Shown one piece after another: positions 10,751-21,948 of a stretch of 64,000 nucleotides of DNA (position 1 is its first letter; each line of letters starts with the position of its first letter). The position numbers and the translations under genes are program-made. The stretch comes from Adiantum capillus-veneris (taxonomy: Eukaryota; Streptophyta; Polypodiopsida; Polypodiales; Pteridaceae): NCBI GenBank assembly GCA_014529385.2, contig CM043951.1:109220469-109284468 (forward strand), given 5' to 3'. The notes under the pieces were generated by a model. The model had not been told where the DNA came from, searched no databases, and saw only the letters and a program-made list of their open reading frames with translations.

Positions 10751-12405
10751 TTTGAAGCATGGAGCATCAGACACATTGAACGTGCTCTAAATGGAGAGGC
10801 ACATGAAGCATCTCAAAGCATGATTGGGGATCTATTTGTGTTGAGGACCACTTTACCTCTTTATCATGGCCGGGAAAGTTTGGCTCAAGAAGAGGAGTTT
10901 TTGCTAACAGGAATCATTCCAAAGGAGATTCAGAAGTCTAAGAAGTATGGCTTTGTGCGTAGAGCATACAGGTACAAATTGATTGGTGATTTCTTATACA
11001 TGAAAGGGGTTGATCTCGTGTTGAGACGTGTACCTTGGCGGGAGGAGCTTTATAGAGTGTTGGAAGAGAATCATGAAGGCGCATGTGGTGGCCATTTTGC
11101 TCTAAAGATCACCTTGCATAAGATTTTGCAAGAGGGGTATGTATGGCCTAGTTGCACAAGGATGTTCACCATTGGTGTAGGTCTTGCAATAGGTGTCAAG
11201 CATTTGGGAAGAGAGTGTTGAAGCCAGAGCTACGAAAAACCATTATGGCGTTTGATGTGTTTGAAAAGTGGGGGATTGATGCAATAGACCCGTTACCTAT
11301 CACAAGCAGGGACAAAAGCTATATTTTGACGGCAGTGGACTATCTTTCTAGATGGGCAGAGGCTATAGCAGTAAAACAGATCACTGCAAAGGATGTGGAA
11401 AAATTTGTGTATGATGAAATATGTTGCAATTTTGGGGTGCCACTGGAGCTACTTTCAGATAAGGGGCCTAGCTTTAGAGCTAAGCTGCTAGATTTTTTAT
11501 TTGCAAAGATGAAGATTAGGCACCAGCATACCACTCCTTATTACCCACAGTGTAATGGCTTAAATGAAACATTCAATGGTGAGTTGGTACAGATTCTTTC
11601 GAAAGTGACAGAGCACCAAGGAAAGAATTGGGATTTGGAATTGCCTAGTGCATTATGGGCTTACCGTACTTCGGTGAAGACAGGTACAGGGTTTACTCCA
11701 TTTTATTTGGTGTATGGAAAAGAAGTACTATTGCCTGTGGAAGTAGAGTTGCCTGCGGTCAAGATGTTAGAGAAGTTGCTTGGGCTGCCTAGTGATGCAT
11801 TCGAAGAGAGGCTCTTACAGCTACAAAAGGTTCAGTTGGATAGGATGAGTGCATTGGAACATTATGGGCAGATGCAAGATAGGGCTTTGGCAAAGATAAA
11901 TGAAAAGGTCAAAAGTAAGGGTATCAAGAAGCATGACTTGGTTTTGCGCTACATCAGTAAGCTGGACAACACCTTCCAAAAGAAGTTTCAAATTAAGTGG
12001 GAAGGCCCTTTCAAGGTAGTGGAGTGTTTTCCAAATGGCACATATCAGCTGGCTAACCTGGATGGTGTTCTACATAAGTCAAGGGTAAATGAATTGCGTC
12101 TTAAATTGTATCATGCTAGATTGATGATGGTGGAGCAAGATGAGCTGTCTGTGGAGCAAGCAATGTTGGTGAAGGATGAGGAGACCTGTGATGCGGCGAG
12201 TCTCATATCTCTCAGTGTTGCTGTTGAGCATGAATGCTCTAGCAGGCTAGGGGGTGGGCAAATTATGTCAGGAGTTTTTTGGAGCAAGGTATTGCGCATA
12301 TGTACATACACATGCATGGTGCATCAAATAAAGGATTGCCCATTTTCCAGAGCCAGGTGGTTATGTGGGTCCCACATGTGTACAGGTAGGACAGTATGTA
12401 CATAG
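10637..12405 (+). pseudogene. Tat Gypsy pol, second part (end of second RNase H, integrase)
   Basis: Directly after the TGA the same frame continues to 11221 (end of the second RNase H and the start of the integrase zinc finger). A one-base frameshift near 11150 then moves the reading to the frame 11152-12405. The integrase joins cDNA to the chromosome. Visible parts: the HHCC zinc finger (Cys pair in WCRSCNRC); the catalytic core with GIDAIDPL (first D), LLSDKGPSF (second D) and GLNETFNGE (E); and a C-terminal DNA-binding region with KWEGPFKVVECFPNGTYQL. No chromodomain follows, as expected for Tat. The frame runs through the polypurine tract and about 46 codons into the 3' LTR before stopping, so the real pol stop may lie inside the LTR. 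Confidence 0.9.
12249..12259 (+). other. Polypurine tract of Tat element
   Basis: The G-rich run AGGGGGTGGGC lies just before the 3' LTR, where the primer for plus-strand DNA synthesis is expected. It is separated from the LTR TG by AAATTA. Confidence 0.7.
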
Positions 12406-13407
12406 TGCATCGATTTTCACTATTACCAGTACTAGTGTGTTTTTTCTACAATAAGGAGGAGTTGGTAGCGCATAAAACTTCTCGAGGAATCTATCTGCGG
12501 GCCGACGACACGAGGTAAGCAGGTGCGTCAGATGGCATCTAGTGGCGTCAGGAGGCCGAATGGGGTCAATATTTGCACGTGGATGAATACGGACACAAAG
12601 TGGGTGTTTTCTTGTGATACTTATGCAGAAAGGTCATCATGAGGACCACTTTTTGGGGCCACTTCACGTGGTTGCGGGATGCATTATTGGAAAAAACTGA
12701 GTGCCAGGTGTGCGGATGATGCAAAAAGGTGACAACTATGCACTGCGAGGTCAGTTTTTGGCCTGTTCGGGGTCCGTTTGAGGTCATCTTAAAGGCCACG
12801 GGTGCCCAACTAATAAAGCTAAGTGTGGGAACTGAAAAAACAGAGATAAGAGCAAAAAAAACGTGGAGAAGAGAGGAGGAACAGCCGCAGGTGTGTTTTT
12901 GCTCATTTTGGAGCTTGTTTTGGCCGTAAACTGCTCATCCGAGGTCGGATTTGAGCACTTTGACATTGTAGATTGGGGTTTTGGGCCGTTCCGGACGCGA
13001 TGGTTCTGTCCATTTTGCCAAATTCCTCACTCCTTTCTTGCTGTTTTTGTGTGTAAGTTTCTCCTATGAGCGAAGTTTCTGCTCTAGTTTATGATTGTAT
13101 CTGGCTTCTTTTACCCATATTGTGTGAGCTATTTGCCCCATTGGTGTTGGCCCAAGCTCAATTGTATCTAAACATCAGAAATTCTCCTCTTTTGAGCTGA
13201 GTTTTTTGGGTGTGTGTGTGTGTGTGTGTGTCTGTGTGGAGTGGGCAAGTGGATAGTCTCTCTCCTCTCACTCCAGAGGTGTGTTCCCTGTCTCGGCCAG
13301 GTGTGTTGTGTAAGCCGAGTGGTGCCCCATAGTGTGTGTGTATATCCTTCCAAGAGTGTGTGTCAGGTCATTATAGAGGCGCTTTGTGTGTTTGCATCCC
13401 ACTCACA
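12266..13407 (+). repeat. 3' LTR of Tat element
   Basis: About 1142 bp, TGTCAGGAG to CTCACA, matching the 5' LTR with scattered substitutions and a (TG)n length change at about 13209-13232. It is followed at once by the target duplication ACGC. Confidence 0.95.
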
Positions 13408-14880
13408 ACGCCTACCCTCTCTGACTTCCACAGTAGTGAACATGTCCCTGACCCATTGTAAGTGATCATACATACACTTCTCAAGAACATTATTCCTAAA
13501 CTCCGGTTGTCCGTCCATATACTTCTCCCATGCCTTGAAGGAATTTAAAACTAGGTACAACAAATAATCTATGGGTCTATCACTTTAGAAGAATCTTCCA
13601 CCGTGCATATCGCAGGCTGCAAACTAGGCATTCCACATATGGTATGCATACTAGCCACATCTGTTGTAGACTGCTCATCATGTTTCTCCCCTCGTCCAAA
13701 TATCTTTGAACTTCTGTAGCACAAAGCTCAACATGCATATTGAAAATTGAATCTATGTCCCTATCCATATCACCAGCACAATGAGCCCAATCATATGAAA
13801 CACCAAAAGATTGCAATGCATTATGCACCCCCTCTGAATCATCACCATGCGATCTTCAAGCACATACCCTTGCTCGTCCAAGCCCTTAAAATCTAGTGTG
13901 TCCAAACCTTGTAAATCTGATATACAAAAGTCTTGTAGGTGCTCATGTACATCCACACCCTTTGAATCCTCATGCTTGTTTCAACTTTAGCCATTTGCAT
14001 GGAATCTGAAATTCCAAGCTTTGCATAGACAACTCAGGCAACCTCTTCATCATCTTTATCCTGTAATAGCCTATCATCCTCAAGCAATCATTCATCAATA
14101 GTAGTTTCCAGCATAGCCCTAATTTTCTTGCAAACCTCCACATAGATAGGCATATTAACACAATCCTCATCATCTTCATACATGCTTGGATCCCATCGTT
14201 CTTGGATGATAGCATCCTTAAACTTGGTCCAGCTATGTAGATTTTGTTGCATAGCTATGTAGATATGGGATCACAAACCTGTTGAATTTCAAAATCTTAT
14301 TCTCTTTTGGCACCCATGCAGCTCCAACTCTTCGTCATAGCACTTCAAGTACCCTACCGGATCATAACCATAAAAAATCCCCTGCTGATAAAAAATTGAG
14401 CGTTTGGCATTTTCAAGGGCCAACTGCTGCAACATCTCTTGTTTCTAGTTATCTGACGCTTCAAATTCCCTATTTTTCATTACTCGCTCCGATACTTCAA
14501 AAATTTCTGTGTTATCTTGCTCTTGAAACCCATCCACTTCACTTTTTCTCAGTTTTAAAATTGGTACCCAATGCTGGTTCATATTCTATACGACTTGCAT
14601 ATTGTTGCTGCAAAATAGCAGCCATTAACCCCATAATATGTTGTATCGTTTCTCTTGGTTTGTTGACATGGCTGGCTCCGTCTACCCCGATCAAGTTCGC
14701 GTCGAGTTCACCAAATTTGTCGAAGTGCACATCTCTCCAACGTCGACCAGGACAGCGCCGAGCTTCTGGATGTAGACGGAGGGAGCAGCCGAGGTGCAAA
14801 CCAAGGAAATCGAGTGTAGTTAGGAGTGATTTTAGTGCTATAGTGACACTTAGAGAGCAATAGCGAAATAATTTCACATA
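13408..14880 (-). pseudogene. Reversed gag-like pseudogene, several frames
   Basis: Reading leftward from about 14880, protein-like text jumps between frames. First comes ETIQHIMGLMAAILQQQY (14539-14877). Then a stretch containing YDPVGYLKCYDEELELHG can be read at about 14300-14420. It is followed by a region with WDPSMYEDDEDCVNMPIYVE (about 14110-14190, out of frame with the longest frame there), then 13753-13956 and 13580-13828. The YDEELELHG, IRF and FKDAI layout resembles the capsid part of a retrotransposon gag, but no zinc knuckle or protease is seen because the region ends at the Tat insertion point. In-frame stops and frameshifts are frequent. The frame at 13363-13563 has a block similar to one in the unidentified region at 3.5-3.8 kb. 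The gag assignment is an inference from layout. Confidence 0.45.
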
Positions 14881-15706
14881 TCAAAACAGTATTAATGACT
14901 AAAACCCAACTTAGACAAGATATTAGTACTTAATTGACATTGCAATCAACAGATGCTTCCAATTTTTGATCTCCGATAAATCCTATTACAGACCGGTTGC
15001 ATACGCCATCATTGGTATGCCTTTTGATTTGCAAACCCTAACCAAAAATCCCCAATATGATGAAAACAACCAGAGTTGGCCAAGCAAAAATCCCACCCTG
15101 TAAGCACAGCTTCCCTGCTTTTTAGTTTTTAGAATTTCCCCTTTTGTCCTCTGCTCGATCGAGTTTTGCTTGGTCTCTAACTTTCACAACAATCCCTTTG
15201 CACTGCTTGATTTTCCTGATTATGGTCGCTTGGAGGTCTCAGAGTTTGCTAAGAGAGATCCCCTCTTGTTGTTTCTTGCTTTGCCAATGGGTTCCAATCA
15301 AGAGAGAGTGAGATAGAGATAGAGAGAGCTTCCTGGTATCCTCCTTGCTCCACCACCCCTCCTTTCTACACCTCTCCCTCCTCCTACTGCTCATCCCACC
15401 TCCGTGGCTCCTCTCTCCAAGGTCAAGAGAGAGAGAGAGTTTGATCTCTCCTTGATGCCCTTGCCTTCTCCTCCCTTTGTTATCTTCTCCCTCTTCGTGC
15501 TCCCTTATCCTCTCCTTTGGCTTTGCAAACTTGAGGGAGCTTCCTCGCCTCGTTTCGGGGGAGTCTTCTCTATTCATCCTCTTTCATGATTTTGCCCTAT
15601 CCCCTCCTTCATTTCCTTCCTCGCCAAGCCCTTCCGGCTCATGCCTTGCCTCTTTACCTCCTTTCTCTTCCCCACGGCTGCCTTTTTCCTTTGCATGCCT
15701 TGCTTC

Positions 15707-15708
<2 letters not shown>
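14881..15708. other. No gene recognised; pyrimidine-rich from about 15300
   Basis: AT-rich to about 15200, then strongly CT-rich on the plus strand. Long open frames on both strands here are by-products of low complexity. Confidence 0.5.

Positions 15709-15769
<61 letters not shown>
15709..15769 (+). repeat. (AG)n microsatellite, about 61 bp
   Basis: An uninterrupted AG dinucleotide run inside a CT-rich plus-strand region. Confidence 0.98.
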
Positions 15770-15771
<2 letters not shown>

Positions 15772-16000
15772 CTTTTGGATTTCTTCAAGCCCTTCACATT
15801 CTTGCTTCATGCTACACGGATTCTTCTCCACATCTCTTCTCCCATGGGATTTCCTTGTTCATGCCCAAGCCTTCAACGATCTTCACTTCTCTTGCTTAGT
15901 TGAGATAAAGACCGAGAGAGGTCTTCCCCCTCCAATCTCCTCCCCTTTCCCTCACTTCCTCATCTCGTTCATCCTCTTCATGCAATGCCCTAAAACCTCC

Positions 16001-16008
16001 TATAAATA
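16001..16008 (+). promoter_or_regulatory. TATA-box-like site
   Basis: TATAAATA in the context CCTCCTATAAATACCTCCCC. It lies 50 bases before a hairpin/direct-repeat block and after 700 bp of CT-rich DNA, a layout like a plant core promoter or an LTR U3/R junction. No gene can be tied to it. Confidence 0.35.
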
Positions 16009-16050
16009 CCTCCCCTCCCTAAGCAACAAGGGCATTGTCTTTGCTAGGGA

Positions 16051-16122
16051 GCACATAAACCCCTGCTTGCTAACGTGGCTACTAGGGGTTTATGCGCATA
16101 AACCCTTGCATGCTGATGTGGC
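16051..16122 (+). repeat. 29-bp direct repeat with an embedded inverted repeat
   Basis: GCACATAAACCCCTGCTTGC (16051-16070, continuing to 16079) recurs with a few changes at 16094-16122, period 43. The first arm GCACATAAACCCCT is also matched in reverse by AGGGGTTTATGCGC at 16084-16097, which could form a hairpin with a 19-base loop. Confidence 0.85.
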
Positions 16123-16515
16123 AAGACGACTATGGAGTAGGGTCAAAATTGTTGAGACTAGGGCCGAAAATATGCACCATGGCCTGCTGGGAATTTCCCG
16201 TTTCATCGCCGAGACCACCCTCACCTTCTATTGCCTTGCGCAAGCACCATTTCCTCCTCTCCCCCGCTGCTCGTCGCCCTGCCTGGGCTCCCTCTTTCCT
16301 TTTTCTCCCCATTCACACAAGGTAGGTTCATTTCACTAAATGGGCGGCCACCCCTTCCCTTGCATGGCCCTCCTCCAAGTGTCCGTAGGGCGAAGCCCTT
16401 ATGGGCAGTCACATTCATAGGGGGCCATCGAAAGCTTCCCTCAGTTTGGGCTGCCAATGCCCGCATATTGCCTCGCATTCGGTTTACATGACGATCAAGC
16501 ACTGCCAACACAACA

Positions 16516-17075
16516 TCAACATGGCCGGCCCTTGTTTGGCTTCGTAAACACACCACTTTTGGCATATATATTGACCAAAGCATAGCCTTGCATGGCATTT
16601 ATTCTCAACATGCCTTGACTGACAAGATCATCGTGAATTTTGTTTCCCCTATCAGTGTCTTGAATGGTGCCATGGTGCCACATGCCTTTAAGATGCAAGT
16701 ATAAGTGATTGCATTGGCGAAAGGCCTTGCCTTTGCATTCGGTTAAAACGACTCGTAACTTCCTTGTCACAGCCATAATAGGCAGATCCTACACCCAATG
16801 TGCTCCAAGAGATGACCCTTTGAATTAAAGCCTCGTCAAGAACTTTATGTGCTTTTGTAATGGCACCAAATTTGATTACACACCAACCAAAGCATCGCAA
16901 ACCACAACACATTTAGCATACATCTTGACCACCATTGTGCTGAGCACAAGTACAACCGAGCATACCCAGCTATCAGTGTACTGAAGAGATGACATTCCGG
17001 ACAAGAGACTCCTTGGGCACTTATTCTACCGCATTCCAAAACCTGGATGAATCTCAAAATTCCCAGATGGAACAA
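16516..17075 (-). pseudogene. PPR-protein pseudogene fragment
   Basis: Minus-strand text in several frames matches the repeat grammar of plant pentatricopeptide (PPR) proteins, which bind organellar RNA. Blocks visible are LFSTLIAGYARL (16845-17075 frame), AITKAHKVLDEALIQRVISW and SRFNRMQRQGLSP (16688-16912 frame), and GNKIHDDLVSQGMLRINA followed by ALVNIYAKSGVF (16516-16776 frame). These correspond to the usual series of an A-loop V-I-S-W block, an F-RMQ-EGL-P block, a G-KIH block and an ALV-MYAK-G block. The order is right, but each block lies in a different frame and no start or C-terminal domain is found. Such fragments are common in plant nuclear genomes. The PPR assignment is from recognised motif spacing. 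Confidence 0.6.
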
Positions 17076-17890
17076 TAACTGAGGCGACCAAACTGGTATG
17101 AAATTGGCCTCGGGGAAACTTAAACTGCCAATATCTTAGCAACCAGAGCTCCAAATGGCAATCTGAAAAAACCAACATGCTCCACATGACGAGCACCTCA
17201 AGCAAATGCATTCAGTTCAACTTTTACCCTTCAACAATAGCTAAGCAATGCGGCCCATATCTGCAAAATGTCCAAGCTTCAAACTGACATAACTTCTTCA
17301 CCGTAGCTCCAATTGGCAAGCCGTAAAGATAGGCATGGAGAGCACATCAAACACTACAGATTTGGCTTATAAAATCACATTTTGACAGCATCACTACAAC
17401 TCAGCTTGCATGTGATAACTCCATTTCTAGGCACCAAACCCCACATTTAGCATACACTCCATCATCCTCTTACTGACATAACAATTGCTAACACTGTCCA
17501 AAAATTTGGCAAAACCTCCAATATGTATGCAAATTTTCATCTTTCATGCCGTGCTTGCCAAGCGGCATGATAACACGATAACATTTGGTGGGTAGAGCGT
17601 TTTTTTTGGGTATCCAACTTGCTTCTTCATCAGTGCATCATGCTCCTTCATCATGATGTTCACGGTTTCGTTCATAGCTATGCAGAGCATATTGAAGTAA
17701 TGTATAAAAACTATGAAATTGCACTAGTCATGGTCTTTGTGTTCCCTTCATCTTTTTTTTTCTTGTTGGTTTGCAGTGTGACATATGTATGATTTTCTAG
17801 GTTCATAGACTAGAGATGAGCCTCCTTACCATCTTACAAAGAGCACCTTGATGTTTACCTCTCTTGTTATGACCCCGACGGATATGACAA
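17076..17890. other. No gene recognised
   Basis: Mixed-composition DNA without a coherent frame. A few minus-strand codons upstream of the PPR blocks may belong to the same pseudogene but cannot be read with confidence. Confidence 0.45.
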
Positions 17891-18265
17891 ATGAGGCATT
17901 TTCTTTTTGCAACCTCTAGAGCCCTTGCTGGTATAGGTGAGTCACTATGTGGCTGCCTTCAAATGAGTCATGCTCTATTAGAGTGCTTTGTGGAGATGTT
18001 TTGCAGGCGTGGTGGTATCTGGTTGGAGTTTCGGTGTGGGACAACACCATTCCTTGCAGCCTACCTTAGTATTGGGCAGGCTTGTGCTTCCATTGATAGT
18101 GATGAGGGCTTGATATTGACATATGTGCAACCACTACTACTTCCACATGTGCAGAGAGTTTATGAGACATCCACATCCGCACAGAAGCTAAGCTCCCCAA
18201 CGAGAATGTTCATGCAATTTCTATCATGTGAAGATACAAAGACCGCTCTAATCCACATGTCCTAA
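17891..18265 (+). pseudogene. DNA N4/N6-methyltransferase-like fragment
   Basis: A 124-codon frame. Residues about 40-70 read RRGGIWLEFRCGTTPFLAAY and then SIGQACASIDSD. This matches the S-adenosylmethionine-binding end of amino-methyltransferases of the N4-cytosine/N6-adenine class, where the family pattern is a hydrophobic strand ending in D, then F-G-G-T, then a helix, then a strand ending in an acidic residue (here ASID). The preceding ALLECFVEMFCRRGG fits the helix that normally leads into this motif. The motif IV block (DPPY type) is not visible, so a catalytic half is missing or lies in decayed sequence before 17891. Downstream, at about 18540-18730, an out-of-frame Lys/Glu-rich helical stretch may be its C-terminal tail. 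It could be a domestic gene remnant or a passenger of a mobile element; some DIRS retroelements carry such a domain. Function is inferred from the fold pattern alone. Confidence 0.4.
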
Positions 18266-18830
18266 CCATTCACTGGAAATTTCCTTCACTTGGGCTTACC
18301 CAGCAAAAGGATTCACTGACTATCAACCACTCCTAGTACATCCTGGAGTAGCTAACAAAGAAGAAGAAACATCTCCGTAAGCTACTTAGGAGCACCTGAG
18401 GTACTGAGACTATGATTGCATATCAAGCTATTAGAGCGTCCCTAAAATTTCTAGAAGCGCCAACAAAAAACACATGGCTGACATATCTAGATAGAAGTGA
18501 TACATAGGTAGTCAAGTCTGAAACCACTACCTGAGGGCAGGCAAAAAGGAAGTTACAAGTAGAAGAGGAAGACAAGAAGAAGGGAAAGTGATCAATGACA
18601 TTGAAACAACAAGCTCGTGAAGAGAAATTACAGAGAGAAGCTAAACTTGAGAGACTTATTGAGGAGTTCAAAAAAGTGCATAGTGGATGTAGAGATTTTG
18701 CAGAGAAGTGGTTCTGAAGTGTCTCAAAAGAGATTTCCGGAGGGGCACACACATCCACACCGTCGACACCGCGGGGAAACTCAAGAGCATGAGAAAAGAA
18801 GGGGAAACAACATCAAAATTGGGCAATAGT
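18266..18830 (+). other. Possible coiled-coil tail of the methyltransferase-like remnant
   Basis: Plus-strand text at about 18540-18730 reads as a charged helix (for example REEKLQREAKLERLIEEFKK) broken by stops. This is the only sign of coding here. The link to 17891-18265 is positional. Confidence 0.3.
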
Positions 18831-20230
18831 TTCTTGATTACACTTCAAGAGGACTGTACAAAACTTGCAAGGCCATCACAATGGCCATTTCAAGAAAAAT
18901 TACAATGGGGTTTGACAGGCACACTCCTCTGTCAAGAAGCACCACTATGTAGGCTTCAAACGACACCAAAAAAGGCCCTAATTTGATTAAATATTGACTT
19001 TTTATAAGGGAGGTCTTCAACTTTAGAAACTGCCCTCTAATTGGTCCATTTGGCATCCTTAATTGGAAACTTTGGAAGGGGGGATCCGCCTTGCTTCCAT
19101 CTACTCTCTAACTGCTCTCTTTGGCTTGTGTTTGAGAGGGGGGTGCACTAGCCCCAAGGCATCTTTTTATCTTTTACCTTTACTTTTTGGCTTCATCTCT
19201 TCTCTCCCTTTCTATTTACCCCCCATCGACTTTTGGCTTGAACTACCCTTGTCTATCCTCGGACTCTCCCTTTGCTTGCTACCTTTGACCGGCCTTTGAC
19301 TAGGCTTGCCCCGGTCTATCACGCCACGTCATAGCTTCCCCAAGAGCGACCACCGCTGCCACCTCCACCACTCCCGCATGTGGGCCGTCGTCCACCAGAA
19401 GCGGCCAATCGTGCCACCGTGCAATGCCAGAGAAGCATCCCAAGGGCATCTCCATAGCTACGAGGTGAGGGAGCTCATCTCTCTCCCTTGTACACTACAC
19501 AAAGTCGGACATATACACCCCGCATTTACACCTTTGTCCATGCATGTGGGATCTTCCACCCACCGCATGGTGGCTGCTGGTGAACGGCCCTCCTTGGGTT
19601 GGAAAACTCCCCTCAATATATTGGAAAAAAAATCCTTTTTCTTCTTGCCTTCAGGGCTTTGCTACTTGGTGTTCATAAAACCCATGTCCAAGCTGCAATA
19701 TCCGATCGCAAGCCATCATTGTCGACTCCAACCTCCTTTAGCCTTGTCGCACTTCGACTCCCCTGAGCTCACAAACCAAGGCCACAAAAGAACAGAAAAA
19801 GCATTTGATGTCACACCGTTGGAGAGGGGGAATGGGGAACGACGCCCAGCACGACCAGAAATACCTCCCTATAGCTCAGGGTCAACACAGCACCCCAATC
19901 CACTCGAAAACACCTTCAAAATGATAATCCGATAGCCTTGCTGACAAGAATGTCTTCCAAGGGTACTTCTTTAGGTTTAATCCAAAGTTCATGCTAAATA
20001 TTCCAAAGGAGGGAGAACCCTCCAACTCCGCTGCTAGGGAATCAGAAGTAGAGCTAGAGGCATGAATGCCCCTAGCCAGAAGGGGAGGGCTAATGACGCC
20101 CGGCTTTCAAAGCCACCTCGAGAACCAACCCCAACCGGGAAGCATGAAATAATAACAATAAAATAAAAAAAGTTTTTCCTCTCTTCCCTGCATGCGCCAC
20201 CTCCGCTCCCTTGCTACCGCGTGTGTAGTG
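18831..20230. other. No gene recognised
   Basis: CT-rich. An open plus frame at 19306-19935 (209 codons) has no recognisable domain and sits in skewed composition, so I do not call it a gene. Confidence 0.45.
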
Positions 20231-20251
20231 CCCCCCCCCCCCCCCCCCCCC
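20231..20251 (+). repeat. Poly-C run, 21 bases
   Basis: An uninterrupted homopolymer of C; the length may be imprecise because such runs are prone to assembly error. Confidence 0.9.
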
Positions 20252-20407
20252 AGCACCACTCCCTCCCTCTCCTCCATTAACGCCACCCCTCCCTCTCCCT
20301 CTTGTTTTTTTGCAAGCTGCCAAAATCTCTCTCTCTCTCTTGTTCGTCGTCACCAGCCCAAGGGACCACCATAGGCTATCTCTCTCTCTTCCCCTCATCC
20401 ATTATTC

Positions 20408-20409
<2 letters not shown>

Positions 20410-20476
<67 letters not shown>
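20410..20476 (+). repeat. (CT)n microsatellite
   Basis: About 33 CT units, the first of a cluster of pyrimidine repeats. Confidence 0.98.
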
Positions 20477-20480
<4 letters not shown>

Positions 20481-20713
20481 ACTCACACTCCCGCTTTGTC
20501 TCTCACTCTTGCCATACTCTCTCTCCCTCGTTCTCTGTGTCACCAAGCCCATAGAGCGCATAAAATATCCCTCTCTCTCTCGTTTGTCAACCCGGAGGGG
20601 GCCGCCATGCATGGGTAGAACAGTCTCTACCTCTCTCATTCCCCACCCATGCCCACATGCTCCCTCACCCTCTCCCTCACCCGCTCTCTCAGCCTCTCAC
20701 CCCCGTTGACTCC

Positions 20714-20715
<2 letters not shown>

Positions 20716-20805
<90 letters not shown>
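20716..20805 (+). repeat. Compound (CT)n-(TA)n microsatellite
   Basis: About 26 CT units run directly into about 19 TA units. Confidence 0.98.
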
Positions 20806-20807
<2 letters not shown>

Positions 20808-21007
20808 GCAGCTAGGCATGAAGCAAAATCTCTCTCTCTGTCTCTTAACACCTACCACACACACACACTCTCACCCTCTCCCTCCCTCTCTCCCCATCTC
20901 TCGCTCAATGTCTCCCTCGCTCACTGACGCTCCCTCTCTCTCTCCTTTCCTGTGTCGTGAGCCAGTAGAAGTCGCTCTCTCACTCTCTTTCATTATTTAC
21001 ACACCCA

Positions 21008-21022
21008 TACACACACACACAC

Positions 21023-21084
<62 letters not shown>
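21008..21084 (+). repeat. Compound (AC)n-(CT)n microsatellite
   Basis: A short AC run (about 21010-21024) followed by about 29 CT units. Between here and 21410 the DNA stays CA/CT-rich with short AC runs and no coding signal. Confidence 0.95.
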
Positions 21085-21087
<3 letters not shown>

Positions 21088-21677
21088 CAGCCACCCTCTC
21101 TCTCTCTCATTCTCTGTATAGCAAGGCATGTAAAAAAAATCTCACCCTCTCTCTCGTTCCCACACACACACACTTGCTGACACACTCACCCACTTACACA
21201 CACACACACAACCCATATACATACCCACACACACTCCCTCGGCCTCTCTCTCACCCATCTCTCGCTCTCTTTCATGATACACACATATACACACACACCC
21301 ACACGCCTTGCGCACACACAACAACACTTACACGCATAAAAACGAACCTACTTACACACTCACACACACGAAACATGTCATGCACACGCGCATATCACAT
21401 ATGCACAAACACTTAAAGTGAAGAAGAAAATGAGTGCCACACCATCAACAAAAGGAGAAAGACGACCCAAAGCACGCGAAAGTGGCACCAAATTAAAGAA
21501 AGACGTCGAAGGCATGCCCTGTTAAGTATGGAGCCTGATTTACCCTTGTAATTTTCTGTAGTAAAAGCGCACATTTGTAAGGTCCCCATTATTAGGAGAA
21601 GCCATCGTGCGTGAAGGTAAATCACTCACCGAAAACCAAAATTTTAACAGTTAAAAACCAGGGGCAACTTTAGGGGC

Positions 21678-21699
21678 CTCGGGGGCGGACGCCCCCGAG
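21678..21699 (+). repeat. Perfect 10-bp inverted repeat in the 5' LTR
   Basis: Arms CTCGGGGGCG and CGCCCCCGAG separated by GA form a very GC-rich hairpin. The 3' LTR lacks this segment. Confidence 0.9.
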
Positions 21700-21941
21700 A
21701 ATTTTTTTTCTTCGCCGGAATATTATGGCCGGACGGCGGCTGGAAAGTGGTCGGAAAACGACCGGTCGGTTGGCCGATGGCCAGTAGTCAATGGCCGGTG
21801 GCCGGTGGCCAAATTCAAAAGCGGACTTGTCTTCTCAAGGGCGGCCACACATGGGCGGATTGAAGGGTACGATTTGGACTTATCTACACAAGGGCGGCTA
21901 CACATGGCTGCCTCTCATTAGAGAGGGCAGCCCTTTTGGCC

Positions 21942-21948
21942 TATAAAA
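21942..21948 (+). promoter_or_regulatory. TATA box of Copia 5' LTR
   Basis: TATAAAA in GGCCTATAAAAGGAGG, conserved at 24708-24714 in the 3' LTR and, as CTATAAAAAGAGG, in the reversed LTR at about 39905-39913. Conservation in three LTRs supports a promoter role. Confidence 0.75.

Larger units (their letters stand above)
4643..13407 (+). mobile_element. Ty3/Gypsy Tat-lineage LTR retrotransposon, near complete
   Basis: Full-length element of about 8.77 kb: LTR (4643-5783), primer binding site, ~1 kb leader, gag-protease-RT-RNase H-second RNase H-integrase, polypurine tract, LTR (12266-13407). It is flanked by ACGC on both sides (4639-4642 and 13408-13411), a 4-bp target duplication. The order RT, RNase H, extra RNase H, integrase, with no chromodomain, places it in the Tat lineage. 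By eye the LTRs differ at roughly a dozen positions in the first 600 bp, so the insertion is fairly recent. It is not autonomous as it stands: pol has one in-frame TGA (10634) and one frameshift near 11150. Confidence 0.93.

Noticed and set aside
19306..19935. 209-codon plus-strand frame
   Set aside because: Skewed composition, no recognisable domain and no supporting neighbours.
20302..21327. Long open frames encoding runs of Leu-Ser, Arg-Glu, Tyr-Ile or Thr-His
   Set aside because: They are direct readings of CT, GA, TA and CA repeats in all frames and have no independent coding sign.
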